Shown piece by piece: positions 6,427-15,108 of a DNA stretch of 64,000 nucleotides (the first letter of the stretch is position 1; each line of letters starts with the position of its first letter). This DNA comes from Saprospiraceae bacterium. Its GTDB lineage: Bacteria > Bacteroidota > Bacteroidia > Chitinophagales > Saprospiraceae. Location: assembly GCA_022841745.1 (NCBI GenBank), contig JALHQW010000002.1, forward strand, positions 118,520 through 182,519, read 5' to 3'. The position numbers and the translations under genes were made by a program. The notes under the pieces were generated by a model. The model was not told the DNA's origin and ran no database searches. It saw only the letters and a program-made list of their open reading frames with translations.

Positions 6427-9213
6427 TTAGCCTTTCCCGAAGTTATAGCTGAAGCCCAGCGTCACGTTCGTCCCAAAGCGCTGGCCAATGATTTTTGTAT
6501 CGTCCTTTTCATCGAATTTGCCGTTGTCGTTCTGGTCTTGGTAGAACACGGCCTGTTGGTTTAGTATATCGCCAACGGTCAGTTTCAACTCGCCGTTCTG
6601 ACCAATTTTCTTCACCACTTGGCAGTCCAACACCGTGCGGGGGTTCTCCCAGGTGTGCAGGTACTGGTCTTGGCCCACTACCCAGATGCGGCGTCCTATG
6701 CGGTTGACGAGTACCGTGGCACCCAAGCCGAGGTCGGAATTATCGTAACTAAGTCCGCCGTTTACGAGGTAAGGCGACTGACCAAATAGCGGTCGCTCCT
6801 GCGCACCGGCAACTTGGCTCACGTCCACGTCGGAGTAGATATAGGACAAGTTTCCGAAGAAGGTCACGTCACGCAGTGCAGCAGCGATGCGGCTCAGTTT
6901 CAGGCGATACTCCAACTCCACGCCGAGGTCAATGGCACTAGGTACGTTGCGCCACTGGAAGTTGCGGGTACCGGCACCTTGTGCGTTGTTGAACACCTGT
7001 TCGATTGGGTTTTTAAAGTGTTTGTAGAACACCGAACCAGCGAAATACTGCGCCCCCTTGCGGTAAGTCTCAAAGCGAAGGTCGGCGTTGAGGATGTTCG
7101 TGCGCTGCAATTCGGGGTTGCCGTCCACACCTGCAAACAGGAAGAAATCGAAGAAGGAGAACGGTGCCAGTTCCCGGAAGCTCGGGCGGGCAACAGTCTT
7201 CGATACCGAGGCACGCAGGTTCGTGCTATCGCTGAGGGAGTAGATGAAATGGGCACTCGGAAGCACGTCAACGAAAGCAGTGTCCAAGATGACGGGCGTG
7301 GTGCTCAATACCTTGAACGAGTTCAATTCCTGGTGGAACTTCTCCACCCTTGCACCGCCGATGAAGCGAAGGCGGTTTGTCAGGGACTGCTCTACCATTG
7401 CGTAGCCCGCCGAAAGCGTAGAGCCAGCATCGTAGCTGTCAGAACGGTCAGTGGTTTCTTTCATGCGGAAGCCGTTTTCGCCAATGTTCTTCTGCTCAAA
7501 AATCTGGTCAATAGGCAGCGTGTATAGGTCTTGGGAAGTCTGGAAAGAAGCAATGAAGCCGAACAAACGGGCGTTGAAGTCCCTTGACTTGTCCTCCACC
7601 ATGCCGCCGACTTTTACATTGCCTTTCCTTTTGTTGATAAAATAGGGCACTGTCACGTCCACCCGGCCCGTGAGGAAATCCTCTGCTTGGTCAGCATAAA
7701 AATTGCCTGCAAAATTGGGAGAAGGATTGCCGAAAGGAACCACCGCAGAATATGGCTCTTCTGGAGAGGCATCAAAATTCCTCAGGTAGAGCATCCTGCG
7801 GTAGGATGGAACGTCACGGTTGAGGCGGGTATAACCAAGGCCCCAGTTCAACTTGATTTGACGGGAAGTAAGCGCATGTTCGCCCAACAACTGGCTCGAC
7901 AACATACGGTTGCTGGTATAGAAAAAAGCGTTGGACTGCACATAGCGTTGCTGCTCGATGTCCGTGCCCGTGCGCTCGAACAACTGGTCTTCGCTGCTGT
8001 TGGTCAGGGTGTTGTTCAACTGGATTTTGCTGCGATCGCCAAGTTTGTAGGCGAAGTTGAGCAAGCCACCAACGTTCACGGAATTCTTATAAATTCGGTC
8101 GAAGTAGTTGTAAAGCTGCGATTTGTCAACGTTGAAGTCGCTGCGCTCGCCTGTCACGATGCGGGGCGTATTGTTGTAGGTGAGCGCACCCACCATGCCC
8201 AATTTGCCGAAGCTACGGCCTGCCGAAAACTGGAGACCAAGCGCCGGGCGCATCATGGATTCCTTGGTGATGCCCCAATCGTTGGGGAAGGCCTGTGCAT
8301 ACTTGACCTGATTGGTCGAGTTGACGTTGAAAGTATCCCGATTGATGTTTTTGATAGCCTCCGGCAATGCCCTCGTGCCATCGTCGTAGCCTAACCAATC
8401 GGTCTTGCCGGTCTTATAGGTAAGGTATTCCTGTCCGGTGCTCTGGGAGTTGTAGCCTGTGCTAACGCTCAGGCTGGAGAATCCTTCCTCTGGTATTTCC
8501 TTGGTGTTCAACTGAACGACGCCACCTGCCCACTCACCGGGGAGGTCTGGCGTGGAGGTCTTGAAAATCAACAAGTTGTCCAGCAGGTTGGCTGGGAAGA
8601 TGTCGAAGGAGAAGGCCCTTTTGTCCGGCTCGGTGCTGGGCAGGGGCAGGCCGTTGATGAGCGCCGTATTATAGCGGTCGCTGAGGCCACGGATAACCAC
8701 GTAGCGGTTTTCCTGCACGCTGGCACCAGCTACCCGCTTGAGCACGTCGCTGGTGTTGCGGTCGGGGGAGCGCTTCATCTGGTCGGCGGAGATACCCGTC
8801 ACAACAGCCACGCTTTTTTGTTGGAGCAACATTAGGTTGGCGGCAGAATTTCGCTTGGCAGCCCCCGTAATCACCACCTCAACGAGGTTGGCGGTTTCGG
8901 TGCCTAGTGCAAAATCCATCTTGATGTTCTCACCGCCCTTTATTTCGAGGTCGGTGATTTTTTGCGTCTGGTAACCGATGGAGCTAATCTCCAAAGTGTA
9001 TTTTCCTGGGTCGAGTTTCAGTTCGAAGGAGCCATCAATGTCCGAAACAGCTCCACCGCCAGTTTCCATGACCAAAATCGAAGCGCCGATGAGCGTCTCA
9101 TTACTGGATTCATCAGAAACGATGCCGTAGATACGGCCAGTCTGGGAGAAGGAAACGCCAATTGCGAAGCAAACAATGGCTAAGATTGCAAAGAGTTTTC
9201 TGTAAAGATTCAT
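6427..9213 (-). CDS. TonB-dependent outer membrane receptor with CarboxypepD_reg-like N-terminal domain
   Basis: 928 residues from the ATG at 9213; the frame extends ten codons further, but MNLYRKLFAILAIV starts a normal signal peptide and the promoter lies at 9241-9308. After the signal peptide (cut near SFSQ) there is a carboxypeptidase-regulatory-like domain (GRIYGIVSDE to about residue 95), a plug domain (DQMKRSPDRNTSDVLKRVAG, then YNTALINGLPLP) and a long beta barrel ending in alternating hydrophobic residues. It should import a ligand across the outer membrane, driven by TonB. The ligand is unknown. It lies downstream of, and is probably co-regulated with, the secreted protein at 9584, since both carry 11-nt phased repeats in their promoters, which suggests a phosphorus-containing substrate. 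Confidence 0.88.
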   Translation of the reverse strand: MNLYRKLFAILAIVCFAIGVSFSQTGRIYGIVSDESSNETLIGASILVMETGGGAVSDIDGSFELKLDPGKYTLEISSIGYQTQKITDLEIKGGENIKMDFALGTETANLVEVVITGAAKRNSAANLMLLQQKSVAVVTGISADQMKRSPDRNTSDVLKRVAGASVQENRYVVIRGLSDRYNTALINGLPLPSTEPDKRAFSFDIFPANLLDNLLIFKTSTPDLPGEWAGGVVQLNTKEIPEEGFSSLSVSTGYNSQSTGQEYLTYKTGKTDWLGYDDGTRALPEAIKNINRDTFNVNSTNQVKYAQAFPNDWGITKESMMRPALGLQFSAGRSFGKLGMVGALTYNNTPRIVTGERSDFNVDKSQLYNYFDRIYKNSVNVGGLLNFAYKLGDRSKIQLNNTLTNSSEDQLFERTGTDIEQQRYVQSNAFFYTSNRMLSSQLLGEHALTSRQIKLNWGLGYTRLNRDVPSYRRMLYLRNFDASPEEPYSAVVPFGNPSPNFAGNFYADQAEDFLTGRVDVTVPYFINKRKGNVKVGGMVEDKSRDFNARLFGFIASFQTSQDLYTLPIDQIFEQKNIGENGFRMKETTDRSDSYDAGSTLSAGYAMVEQSLTNRLRFIGGARVEKFHQELNSFKVLSTTPVILDTAFVDVLPSAHFIYSLSDSTNLRASVSKTVARPSFRELAPFSFFDFFLFAGVDGNPELQRTNILNADLRFETYRKGAQYFAGSVFYKHFKNPIEQVFNNAQGAGTRNFQWRNVPSAIDLGVELEYRLKLSRIAAALRDVTFFGNLSYIYSDVDVSQVAGAQERPLFGQSPYLVNGGLSYDNSDLGLGATVLVNRIGRRIWVVGQDQYLHTWENPRTVLDCQVVKKIGQNGELKLTVGDILNQQAVFYQDQNDNGKFDEKDDTKIIGQRFGTNVTLGFSYNFGKG

Positions 9214-9240
9214 AAAGATGGATATTTTGAAATGACGCTG

Positions 9241-9308
9241 CAAAGTTCAGGTGGGGCTTGCGCAAATCCGGGTTTTCAATATTAAGTTTGGGTTAAGCGA
9301 ATATTAAG
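9241..9308 (-). promoter_or_regulatory. Pho-box-like promoter of the TonB receptor gene
   Basis: On the minus strand three consecutive 11-mers CTTAATATTCG, CTTAACCCAAA and CTTAATATTGA (9308-9276), then two less similar units, then GAACTTTG (9248-9241) in the -7 position, 28 bases before the start codon. The -7 element begins 5 bases into an 11-nt unit, the phase also seen at the other arrays of this window. Confidence 0.7.
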
Positions 9309-9320
9309 TTTCTGTCGCAT

Positions 9321-9560
9321 GGCTTTTTTCGCAAAAGCAACGCTGGCAGGGTTGCGAACCCTGCCAGCGTTGTTCTTGCGAAAAAAGCCGCCCAACACTC
9401 ACTGCTGGGCGGCTTGCCGAATAAATGGTAATAGATTGAGTACGAATTATATAACTTTTTAGGAGGGCTTGGGAGGAGAGAAAAAATTTCATTTTTTCTC
9501 TCCTCCCAGATTTTTGGGTGTTTTTTGATAAAAATTTTCAATTTTTATCAAAAAACACCC
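9321..9560. repeat. Cluster of four long inverted repeats between two minus-strand genes
   Basis: (1) 9321-9389: outer stem of 14 bp (GGCTTTTTTCGCAA with TTGCGAAAAAAGCC) and perfect inner stem of 16 bp (9338-9353 with 9357-9372). (2) 9387-9413: 8-bp stem GCCGCCCA/TGGGCGGC. (3) 9471-9507: perfect 17-bp stem GGGAGGAGAGAAAAAAT around TTC. (4) 9516-9560: perfect 21-bp stem starting GGGTGTTTTTTGATA. The stems are much longer than typical terminators and the last lacks a following T run. They may end transcription or stabilise the transcript of the gene at 9584; their number and perfection are notable. Confidence 0.85.
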
Positions 9561-9583
9561 CCTGCTAAGTAATTACCTAATTA

Positions 9584-12500
9584 TTACTTCACGACCGACA
9601 AACGAACCGTCTGTTGGCCCTCAGCTGAGAGCAAACGCAGGAAGTAAACGCCGCTGTTGAGGCCATTGGCGTCAATGCTATGGCGGTTGAAGCCAGCACG
9701 GAACTCAGCGTTTGCGGAGCGCACCACCCTACCATTCAGGTCGAGCAACTGCACGTTCATTTCCATTTGGTTTTTAAGCATAAACTCAACAGTGGCAAGA
9801 CCGCTCGTCGGGTTCGGGAAGACCTTGAGGGCAGACAAACCAGCCACTTCGTTGGTGGCAGTGAGGAGAACGGTGGTGGTGGCCTCAGCCACACAACCAC
9901 GGGCAGAGGTCACGGTCAGCGTCACATCAACTGGTCCAACGCTACCAGCATAAGTATGTGTTGGGTTCTCTTCCGTGCTGGTGTTGCCATCGCCAAAATC
10001 CCAGCTATAGCTAACAGCGCCCGCAGTCGTACCCGTGAAGGCCACCACATGGTCGTTGGGGGTAAAGGCAATGCCTGGCGTGAGGCCATAGTTGATGGCA
10101 TTGGTATAATCAGCATTGACTGGGTCCCACTCTGTCCAGCAATCCGTCCAGTCGGTGTCGCCCATGGCACCACGGTAGGTAGTGGTGGTGAAAAATGCGT
10201 CCATGACCGTTGGGCTGGTAAAATCAGCCCCACCGAGGAGTGGGGAGCCAGTGGCTGGGCGGAAGTCTGGGTTGTTGCTGGCAAAGGCAAATGGGTCTGC
10301 CAGTTTCAGGTCTGTCACCGTGGCTAAGCTGTCGTTGCCGGAGGCATCGAACTCAGTTTTCACTGCGGGCAGCGAAGCTGCTTGGCCGGAAGCAACCGTC
10401 ACGTTTGCACCTGCCTGACAAGCCATTGTGTTGGCCACGAATTCTACTTCGCCGTTTACTGCGAAACCATCCACGGTGCAAGCGCCATCAAGCTGAAGCC
10501 CCCTTGGGAAGCCTGCGAACGCAGAGTTGAATACGTCAAGGTAAGAGCAACGGCGGATATGCAGTGCCCGCTGGAAGTTTGCATTAGGCGTACCTTGGCC
10601 GATGGGTCCGAGGATGGTCACGTTGCTGAAATCGGCATCTGTTTTCGGGCCGTTGGTGGTACCCTGAGCATCGTTGTCAGACTCAAAAGCATTGGAACCG
10701 CTCACGTCGGCGATGGCTGGGTCGCTGATGCCGAGCACCCACTGGTTTTTGCCTTGGTAGCCAAAATCCGTGTCGAACATATCGTCAACGGTGCGGAAAG
10801 TGACGAGGAACTTGCCATTCACCGTGCCGCCGAACCATTCGAAGGCATCGTCGCCACCGTAGCTGCTCTGTACGTGCTCGATGGTAGTGCCTGTGCCTAC
10901 ACCGCCCATGGTGAGCGAGTTCAACTCGTTGTTCGGCTGGAACGGAATGCCCGCAAACTCAATGCGCACATAGCGCAGTGTGCCAGAGTTATCGGCAGCA
11001 TCGGTGCCACCGTAAAGCGCCTCGGAGCAACCACCCTCTACAGTTGCTTCACCGCCGGGGACGTTGATGGGAGCACGGCCCAAAAGGATGATACCGCCCC
11101 AGTCGCCGGGGGCACGCTGACCTACAGGTTTGTTGGAAGTGAACACAATAGGCTCGGTAGCAGTACCTTCGGCTATAAGCTTCGAGCCGCGCTGCACGAT
11201 AAGCGCAGCACCCTCACCACGGATGACCGTACCTGGCTCGATAGTCAGCGTAGCGTTGCTACGGACATAAATACAGCCGCCTTGGAAAACATAGATATTG
11301 TTTTTCGTCCAAGTTGTATTGGAAGTGATGTCGGCGTTTACGATGGTCACGGTCGGTGCTTGAACGCCAGTCACGGATTTGCAAACTTGGTTCGTACAGC
11401 CAGCGGTCGTATTTGCCGTGAGGCATACATTGTAGGTGCCAGCCGTTGCATAAGTGTGCGAAAGGCTGGCAGCAGTGGAGGTCGTGTTGTCGCCAAAATT
11501 CCAGAGGTAGGTGTTTGCGCCAGTTGAGGTGTTTTGGAACACGACCGTTGAGCCGTTAATGGTGAAGTTGAAGTCGGCGGTCGGGTTCGGGTTCACGGTA
11601 ACTGTTGTTGCGGCGGAAACGGCAGTACAGCCACGGGCGTTACTCACCGTTACGGTATAGCTGCCAGCGGCGTTCACCATGATTGTTTGCGTGGTAGCGC
11701 CATTGCTCCACAAGTAGCTAAGGCCGTCCGGAGCGCTGAGTGTCACGCTGCCGCCAGCGCAGAAAGTGGTTGTGCCGCTGGCAGTGATGGTTGCAGCGGG
11801 CTGATAGTTGATGCCAGCCACGTCGTAGTTGGCGTTGCGGGCATCGAACTCGCACCAGCAGTCGGTCCAGTCGGTGTCACCGAAAGCGCCACGGTAGGTA
11901 GTCGGGGTGAAAAAGCTGCTAAGTGATGCGCTGGTGAAATTTGCGCCACTGAGCAATGGAGAGCCAGGCGTTGGGCGGAAGTCGGGGTTGCCCGTGAAAT
12001 TGAAAGGATCGGCAAGCCTGAGTTCGGTCACGGAGGCAAGGCTGTCGTTGCCGGAGGCAGTGAACTGCGTGAAAACAGCAGGGAGCGAAGCCGCTTGGCC
12101 GGAAGCAACGGTCACGTTTTTACCCGTTGCGTTGGCAAAAGTATTGGCCACCAATTCTACTTCGCCGTTGGTGGTGAAGCCATCCACGGAGCAAGCACCG
12201 TCAAGGAGCAGGCCAGTTGGGAAGCCAGCGAGCGCTGAGTTGAAAATGTCAAGGTAGGAGCAGCGACGGATATGCGCTACCCTGCGGAAATTGGTAGCAG
12301 GAGTGCCTTGGCCAATTGGGCCGAGGATGGTCACGTTACTGAAGTCAGCGTCAGTTTTTGGCGTGTTGGTGGTGCCCTGTGCGTCGTTGTCGGTCTCGAA
12401 GGCGTTGGAGCCGCTCACGTCGGCCAACAGTGGGTCGCTGATGCCGAGCACCCATTGGTTTTTGCCTTGGTAGCCGAAATCTGCGTCGAACATGTCGTCA

Positions 12501-13123
12501 ACCGTTGCTTGCGCAACGAGCCATTTGCCGTTCACGGTGCCACCGAACCACTCATAAGCATCGTCGCCACCGTAACTCAATTGTACATGCTCGATGATGG
12601 TGCCGTTGCCCACGCCACCCATCGTGAGCGAGTTCAACTCGTTGTTGGGTTGGAATGGGATGCCTGCAAACTCGATGCGGACATAGCGTAGGATGCCGGA
12701 GTTGTCAGCGGGGTCAGTGCCACCGTAGAGCGCTTGGGCGCAGCCACCTTCAACCGTGGCCTCGCCGCCCGGTACGTTGATGGGCGCATTGCCACAAAGC
12801 ATCACGCCACCCCAGTCGCCGGGATTACGTTGGCCAGCAGGCTTGCTGGAAGTAAAAACGATGGGCTGCTCGGCTGTGCCATCGGCAATGAGCTTTGAGC
12901 CGCGGGTGACGATGAGCGCCGCTTGGTCGCCCCTGATGATGGTGCCTGGCTCAATGGTGAGCGTGGCGTTATTGGTTACGTAGAGGCAGCCGCCCTGGAG
13001 CAGGTAGATATTGTTCCTCGTCCAGGTGGTGTTCGTGGTGATGTCAGCGTTCACAACGACTTGTGCCGTTGCTGCGCAGACAACTGTCCATAGTGTTAAA
13101 AACAGGAGTACACTCTTTTTCAT
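9584..13123 (-). CDS. Large secreted protein with two tandem homologous domains, Ig/PKD modules and T9SS sorting domain
   Basis: 1179 residues. Signal peptide [21 protein letters not shown]. Residues about 22-440 and 590-1010 are two copies of one domain; each starts ADIT(T/S)NTTWT(R/K)NNIY and contains [46 protein letters not shown] and [13 protein letters not shown]. The repeated short strands suggest a right-handed beta-helix fold. Between the copies lie an Ig-like repeat ([12 protein letters not shown]) and a PKD domain ([11 protein letters not shown]); a second PKD ([11 protein letters not shown]) follows copy two. The last 80 residues are a T9SS sorting domain (KVFPNPTSG). I do not know the biochemical activity. 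Pairing with the TonB receptor downstream and a Pho-box-like promoter suggest a surface role in phosphorus acquisition; that is inference. Confidence 0.85.
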   Translation of the reverse strand: MKKSVLLFLTLWTVVCAATAQVVVNADITTNTTWTRNNIYLLQGGCLYVTNNATLTIEPGTIIRGDQAALIVTRGSKLIADGTAEQPIVFTSSKPAGQRNPGDWGGVMLCGNAPINVPGGEATVEGGCAQALYGGTDPADNSGILRYVRIEFAGIPFQPNNELNSLTMGGVGNGTIIEHVQLSYGGDDAYEWFGGTVNGKWLVAQATVDDMFDADFGYQGKNQWVLGISDPLLADVSGSNAFETDNDAQGTTNTPKTDADFSNVTILGPIGQGTPATNFRRVAHIRRCSYLDIFNSALAGFPTGLLLDGACSVDGFTTNGEVELVANTFANATGKNVTVASGQAASLPAVFTQFTASGNDSLASVTELRLADPFNFTGNPDFRPTPGSPLLSGANFTSASLSSFFTPTTYRGAFGDTDWTDCWCEFDARNANYDVAGINYQPAATITASGTTTFCAGGSVTLSAPDGLSYLWSNGATTQTIMVNAAGSYTVTVSNARGCTAVSAATTVTVNPNPTADFNFTINGSTVVFQNTSTGANTYLWNFGDNTTSTAASLSHTYATAGTYNVCLTANTTAGCTNQVCKSVTGVQAPTVTIVNADITSNTTWTKNNIYVFQGGCIYVRSNATLTIEPGTVIRGEGAALIVQRGSKLIAEGTATEPIVFTSNKPVGQRAPGDWGGIILLGRAPINVPGGEATVEGGCSEALYGGTDAADNSGTLRYVRIEFAGIPFQPNNELNSLTMGGVGTGTTIEHVQSSYGGDDAFEWFGGTVNGKFLVTFRTVDDMFDTDFGYQGKNQWVLGISDPAIADVSGSNAFESDNDAQGTTNGPKTDADFSNVTILGPIGQGTPNANFQRALHIRRCSYLDVFNSAFAGFPRGLQLDGACTVDGFAVNGEVEFVANTMACQAGANVTVASGQAASLPAVKTEFDASGNDSLATVTDLKLADPFAFASNNPDFRPATGSPLLGGADFTSPTVMDAFFTTTTYRGAMGDTDWTDCWTEWDPVNADYTNAINYGLTPGIAFTPNDHVVAFTGTTAGAVSYSWDFGDGNTSTEENPTHTYAGSVGPVDVTLTVTSARGCVAEATTTVLLTATNEVAGLSALKVFPNPTSGLATVEFMLKNQMEMNVQLLDLNGRVVRSANAEFRAGFNRHSIDANGLNSGVYFLRLLSAEGQQTVRLSVVK

Positions 13124-13167
13124 AATAAATTGAATTGTGTAGAAATATGCCTTATTGAAAGACGCTG

Positions 13168-13246
13168 CAAAACTCCCTATGCGATATGAAGCAAACCTTA
13201 AGTCAAGATGAAGAAGAGGTTAAGTGAAGCTGAAGAAATTGTTAAG
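13168..13246 (-). promoter_or_regulatory. Pho-box-like promoter of the 1179-residue secreted protein
   Basis: Six consecutive 11-mers on the minus strand: CTTAACAATTT, CTTCAGCTTCA, CTTAACCTCTT, CTTCATCTTGA, CTTAAGGTTTG, CTTCATATCGC (13246-13181). The -7 element GAGTTTTG (13175-13168) begins 5 bases into the next unit. CTTAA and CTTCA alternate. This is one of the two clearest arrays in the window. Confidence 0.8.
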
Positions 13247-13427
13247 CGGGGTCGGTAGCAACGGCCTTGAGGCTGTCCTGTCAACGGCGTTCACGCCGAC
13301 ACCAACCTGAAGCGGCCTAAAGGCCTTAATTACCGAGAATGAAAAATAGCCACCGATTTTTTCCAACCAGCCTACCTTTGCCAAGCGCATGTTGCGCAGC
13401 AAAACCATTTAAACATCATTTTACAAA

Positions 13428-13907
13428 ATGAAAAACTTACGCTTTTTCGCCGCTTTCCTGTTGGCATTTGCCTCCTGCAAAAACGAAGTATCTACCGAGG
13501 CTTCTGAAGCTACCAATGTGGATACCACTGCATCCACTGCACCTATCGCCGAACCCGCCGAACCACAGCCCATGTGCTTTCTTCGTGCGGAGGGCAAGGA
13601 CAGCACCACGGCCAGCATCACCATTGCCGCCGATGGCACGGTGACGGGCAGTTTTGATTGGTCGCCTTATGGTACGGACGGCGCACATGGAACACTTACC
13701 GGCAAACAAGAGGGCGACCTGCTAAAAGTGACCTACGACTACACCATCGAAGGCTCGAACCAACAGGAGGAAAAGGTCTTTAAGCTCGCTGGCGACCAGC
13801 TTCAAGAGGGCGAAGGCGAACTGACCGAGGGCGAGGGCGGCATCCTAAAAATCAAGGATCCCGCCAACTTGAAATGGAATCCGATGGCGAAAGTGGCGTG
13901 TAAATAG
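13428..13907 (+). CDS. Small secreted lipoprotein, unknown function
   Basis: 159 residues. MKNLRFFAAFLLAFASC is a lipoprotein signal with the lipobox AFAS-C, so the mature protein begins at Cys17 and is membrane-anchored. A Thr/Ala/Glu-rich linker follows (about 20-45), then a compact domain with DSTTASITIAADGTVTGSFDW, KVTYDYTIEGSNQQEEKVFKL and a run of Glu-Gly. I do not recognise a named family, though the pattern resembles small calycin-like or META-type lipoproteins of Bacteroidota. A -7 element TACCTTTG lies at 13373-13380, 48 bases before the start; no phased CTTAA repeats precede it, so it is probably outside the presumed Pho regulon. Confidence 0.75.
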   Translation: MKNLRFFAAFLLAFASCKNEVSTEASEATNVDTTASTAPIAEPAEPQPMCFLRAEGKDSTTASITIAADGTVTGSFDWSPYGTDGAHGTLTGKQEGDLLKVTYDYTIEGSNQQEEKVFKLAGDQLQEGEGELTEGEGGILKIKDPANLKWNPMAKVACK

Positions 13908-14283
13908 CGTAGAATGCCCTTTTTAGGCTATTGAGCTATTTCGATAAATTAAAAAAGAGACTAAGCCGTCTTGTTTGAAGCCAAACGGCAATAGTCCCTA
14001 TCTAAAATTGTTCATTTTAAAACATGCAAATGTATGAAAAACATACAGGTTTTTCATACTTTGCTTGCGGACTCCATCAGCCATCCCCACCGCTTCGCTA
14101 GCCGATGCGGTGTCGGAGCTGTTGGACAAGGCCAAGGCTACAAACGGGGTGCCGGAGGGGGCTTGATTGACTTGCCTCCTTGTTTTTAGGCCAAAAAGAT
14201 TAGTGGTTCATAGCCGCCGGATTGGGTACAGTCCGGCGGCTTTTTTTTGTCCCAAACGTTGGCGATGTTTCACCGGACTGCGT
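13908..14283. other. Gene-poor segment with a decayed coding tail and hairpins
   Basis: It holds an imperfect inverted repeat at 13959-13996 (GACTA and GCCGT arms), a perfect one at 14033-14060 (GTATGAAAAA / TTTTTCATAC) and a frame ending TGA near 14166 that reads DAVSELLDKAKATNGVPEGA without a proper start. The tail plus the strong terminator at 14212 suggests the remnant of a plus-strand gene. I do not recognise the protein. Confidence 0.4.
14212..14248 (+). terminator. Strong Rho-independent terminator
   Basis: AGCCGCCGGA (14212-14221) pairs perfectly with TCCGGCGGCT (14232-14241) and is followed by eight Ts. No intact plus-strand gene precedes it closely; it may have served the decayed gene ending near 14166, and it shields the convergent regulator gene. 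Confidence 0.8.
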
Positions 14284-14619
14284 TCACTGGTTGGGGCCGT
14301 TCCCTATCTGCTGTTCCAACTTGAATAGGCGGGCTTTGCTGGATTCGAGTTCTTGGGCCATATTGTTGTTGTAAACATTATAGCCAACCTGGCCAATATG
14401 GCCACTGTTATTAAGGTATTGTGAAGGCTCAAAGTTGATGAGGTCTTGCACTTTTACTCCCAAGACTTCCGCTATTTTTTCTACCTGAGAGAAAGACGGG
14501 TCGTGCCCGTTCTCAATCTTGCTGTAAGTGGTCTGGTGGATGTCCAACGCCTTGGCCATGTGCTTTTGGTCGAAGTTACGCAGTTCCCGGAAGTGCTTGA
14601 TTTTTTCTCCGATATTCAT
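14284..14619 (-). CDS. XRE-family HTH transcriptional regulator
   Basis: 111 residues from the ATG at 14619. Residues 1-60 are a Cro/C1-type helix-turn-helix (IGEKIKHFRELRN, QKHMAKALDIHQTTYSKIENG, SFSQVEKIAEVLGVKVQDLI). A short linker leads to a predicted coiled coil at the end (ELESSKARLFKLEQQI) that probably mediates dimerisation. The frame extends to 14745, but the extension crosses the promoter and operators at 14644-14702 and is poor coding sequence, so the shorter start is preferred. The operators imply autorepression. The neighbouring genes do not reveal a further target. Confidence 0.85.
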   Translation of the reverse strand: MNIGEKIKHFRELRNFDQKHMAKALDIHQTTYSKIENGHDPSFSQVEKIAEVLGVKVQDLINFEPSQYLNNSGHIGQVGYNVYNNNMAQELESSKARLFKLEQQIGNGPNQ

Positions 14620-14643
14620 GTTTGTTGCTTTTATGTTGGAAGG

Positions 14644-14702
14644 CAAAGGTAGGGAATATTCCGTTGGGGAATAACGTATTCCCGTGGGGAATATATTATT
14701 CC
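14644..14702 (-). promoter_or_regulatory. Promoter with three operator palindromes of the XRE regulator
   Basis: The -7 element TACCTTTG lies at 14651-14644. Directly upstream are GGAATATTCC (14653-14662), GGGAATA-ACG-TATTCCC (14667-14683) and GGAATA-TAT-TATTCC (14688-14702). The shared half-site GGAATA and the dyad symmetry indicate binding of a dimeric repressor over the polymerase site, most simply the product of the gene itself. Confidence 0.7.
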
Positions 14703-15108
14703 AAAACCAGTGAAGCGGCTCGGTATTGAAGCTGTTCCTTTGCAATCGCTCTATGCCTTTGCTTTAGTGCAAAGGCATCGTCTTATATCATAAGGATGCC
14801 CGTAAAAGTTTATGGCCTTCCCGAAAAATCATAAATCTGGGTGAAGGCACTAAAAACAAAGAAACTGAATCAAGATGCACTTGGCAGTGGGTCGCTACCA
14901 TTGGCACAGGCTAAAAAGTAGGAAAATAACTGAAAAAAATAAAACGAAAAATAAAGAGATAGGACGAAAAATAAAAAGTAAGCACTCGTTTTCAGCATCA
15001 AGCAATAATTCCTGCAAAACCGTGTTCCTTTCTATTTTGCTACCTTTGGGAGCAGCATCTCCATCTTCCTCAGCAATATTGCAATGGAGAAAAAAACCAT
15101 CACAAGCC

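Noticed and set aside
10382-11527. 381-codon open frame on the plus strand
   Set aside because: Antisense to the duplicated secreted protein gene; its composition mirrors that gene and it has no recognisable domain.
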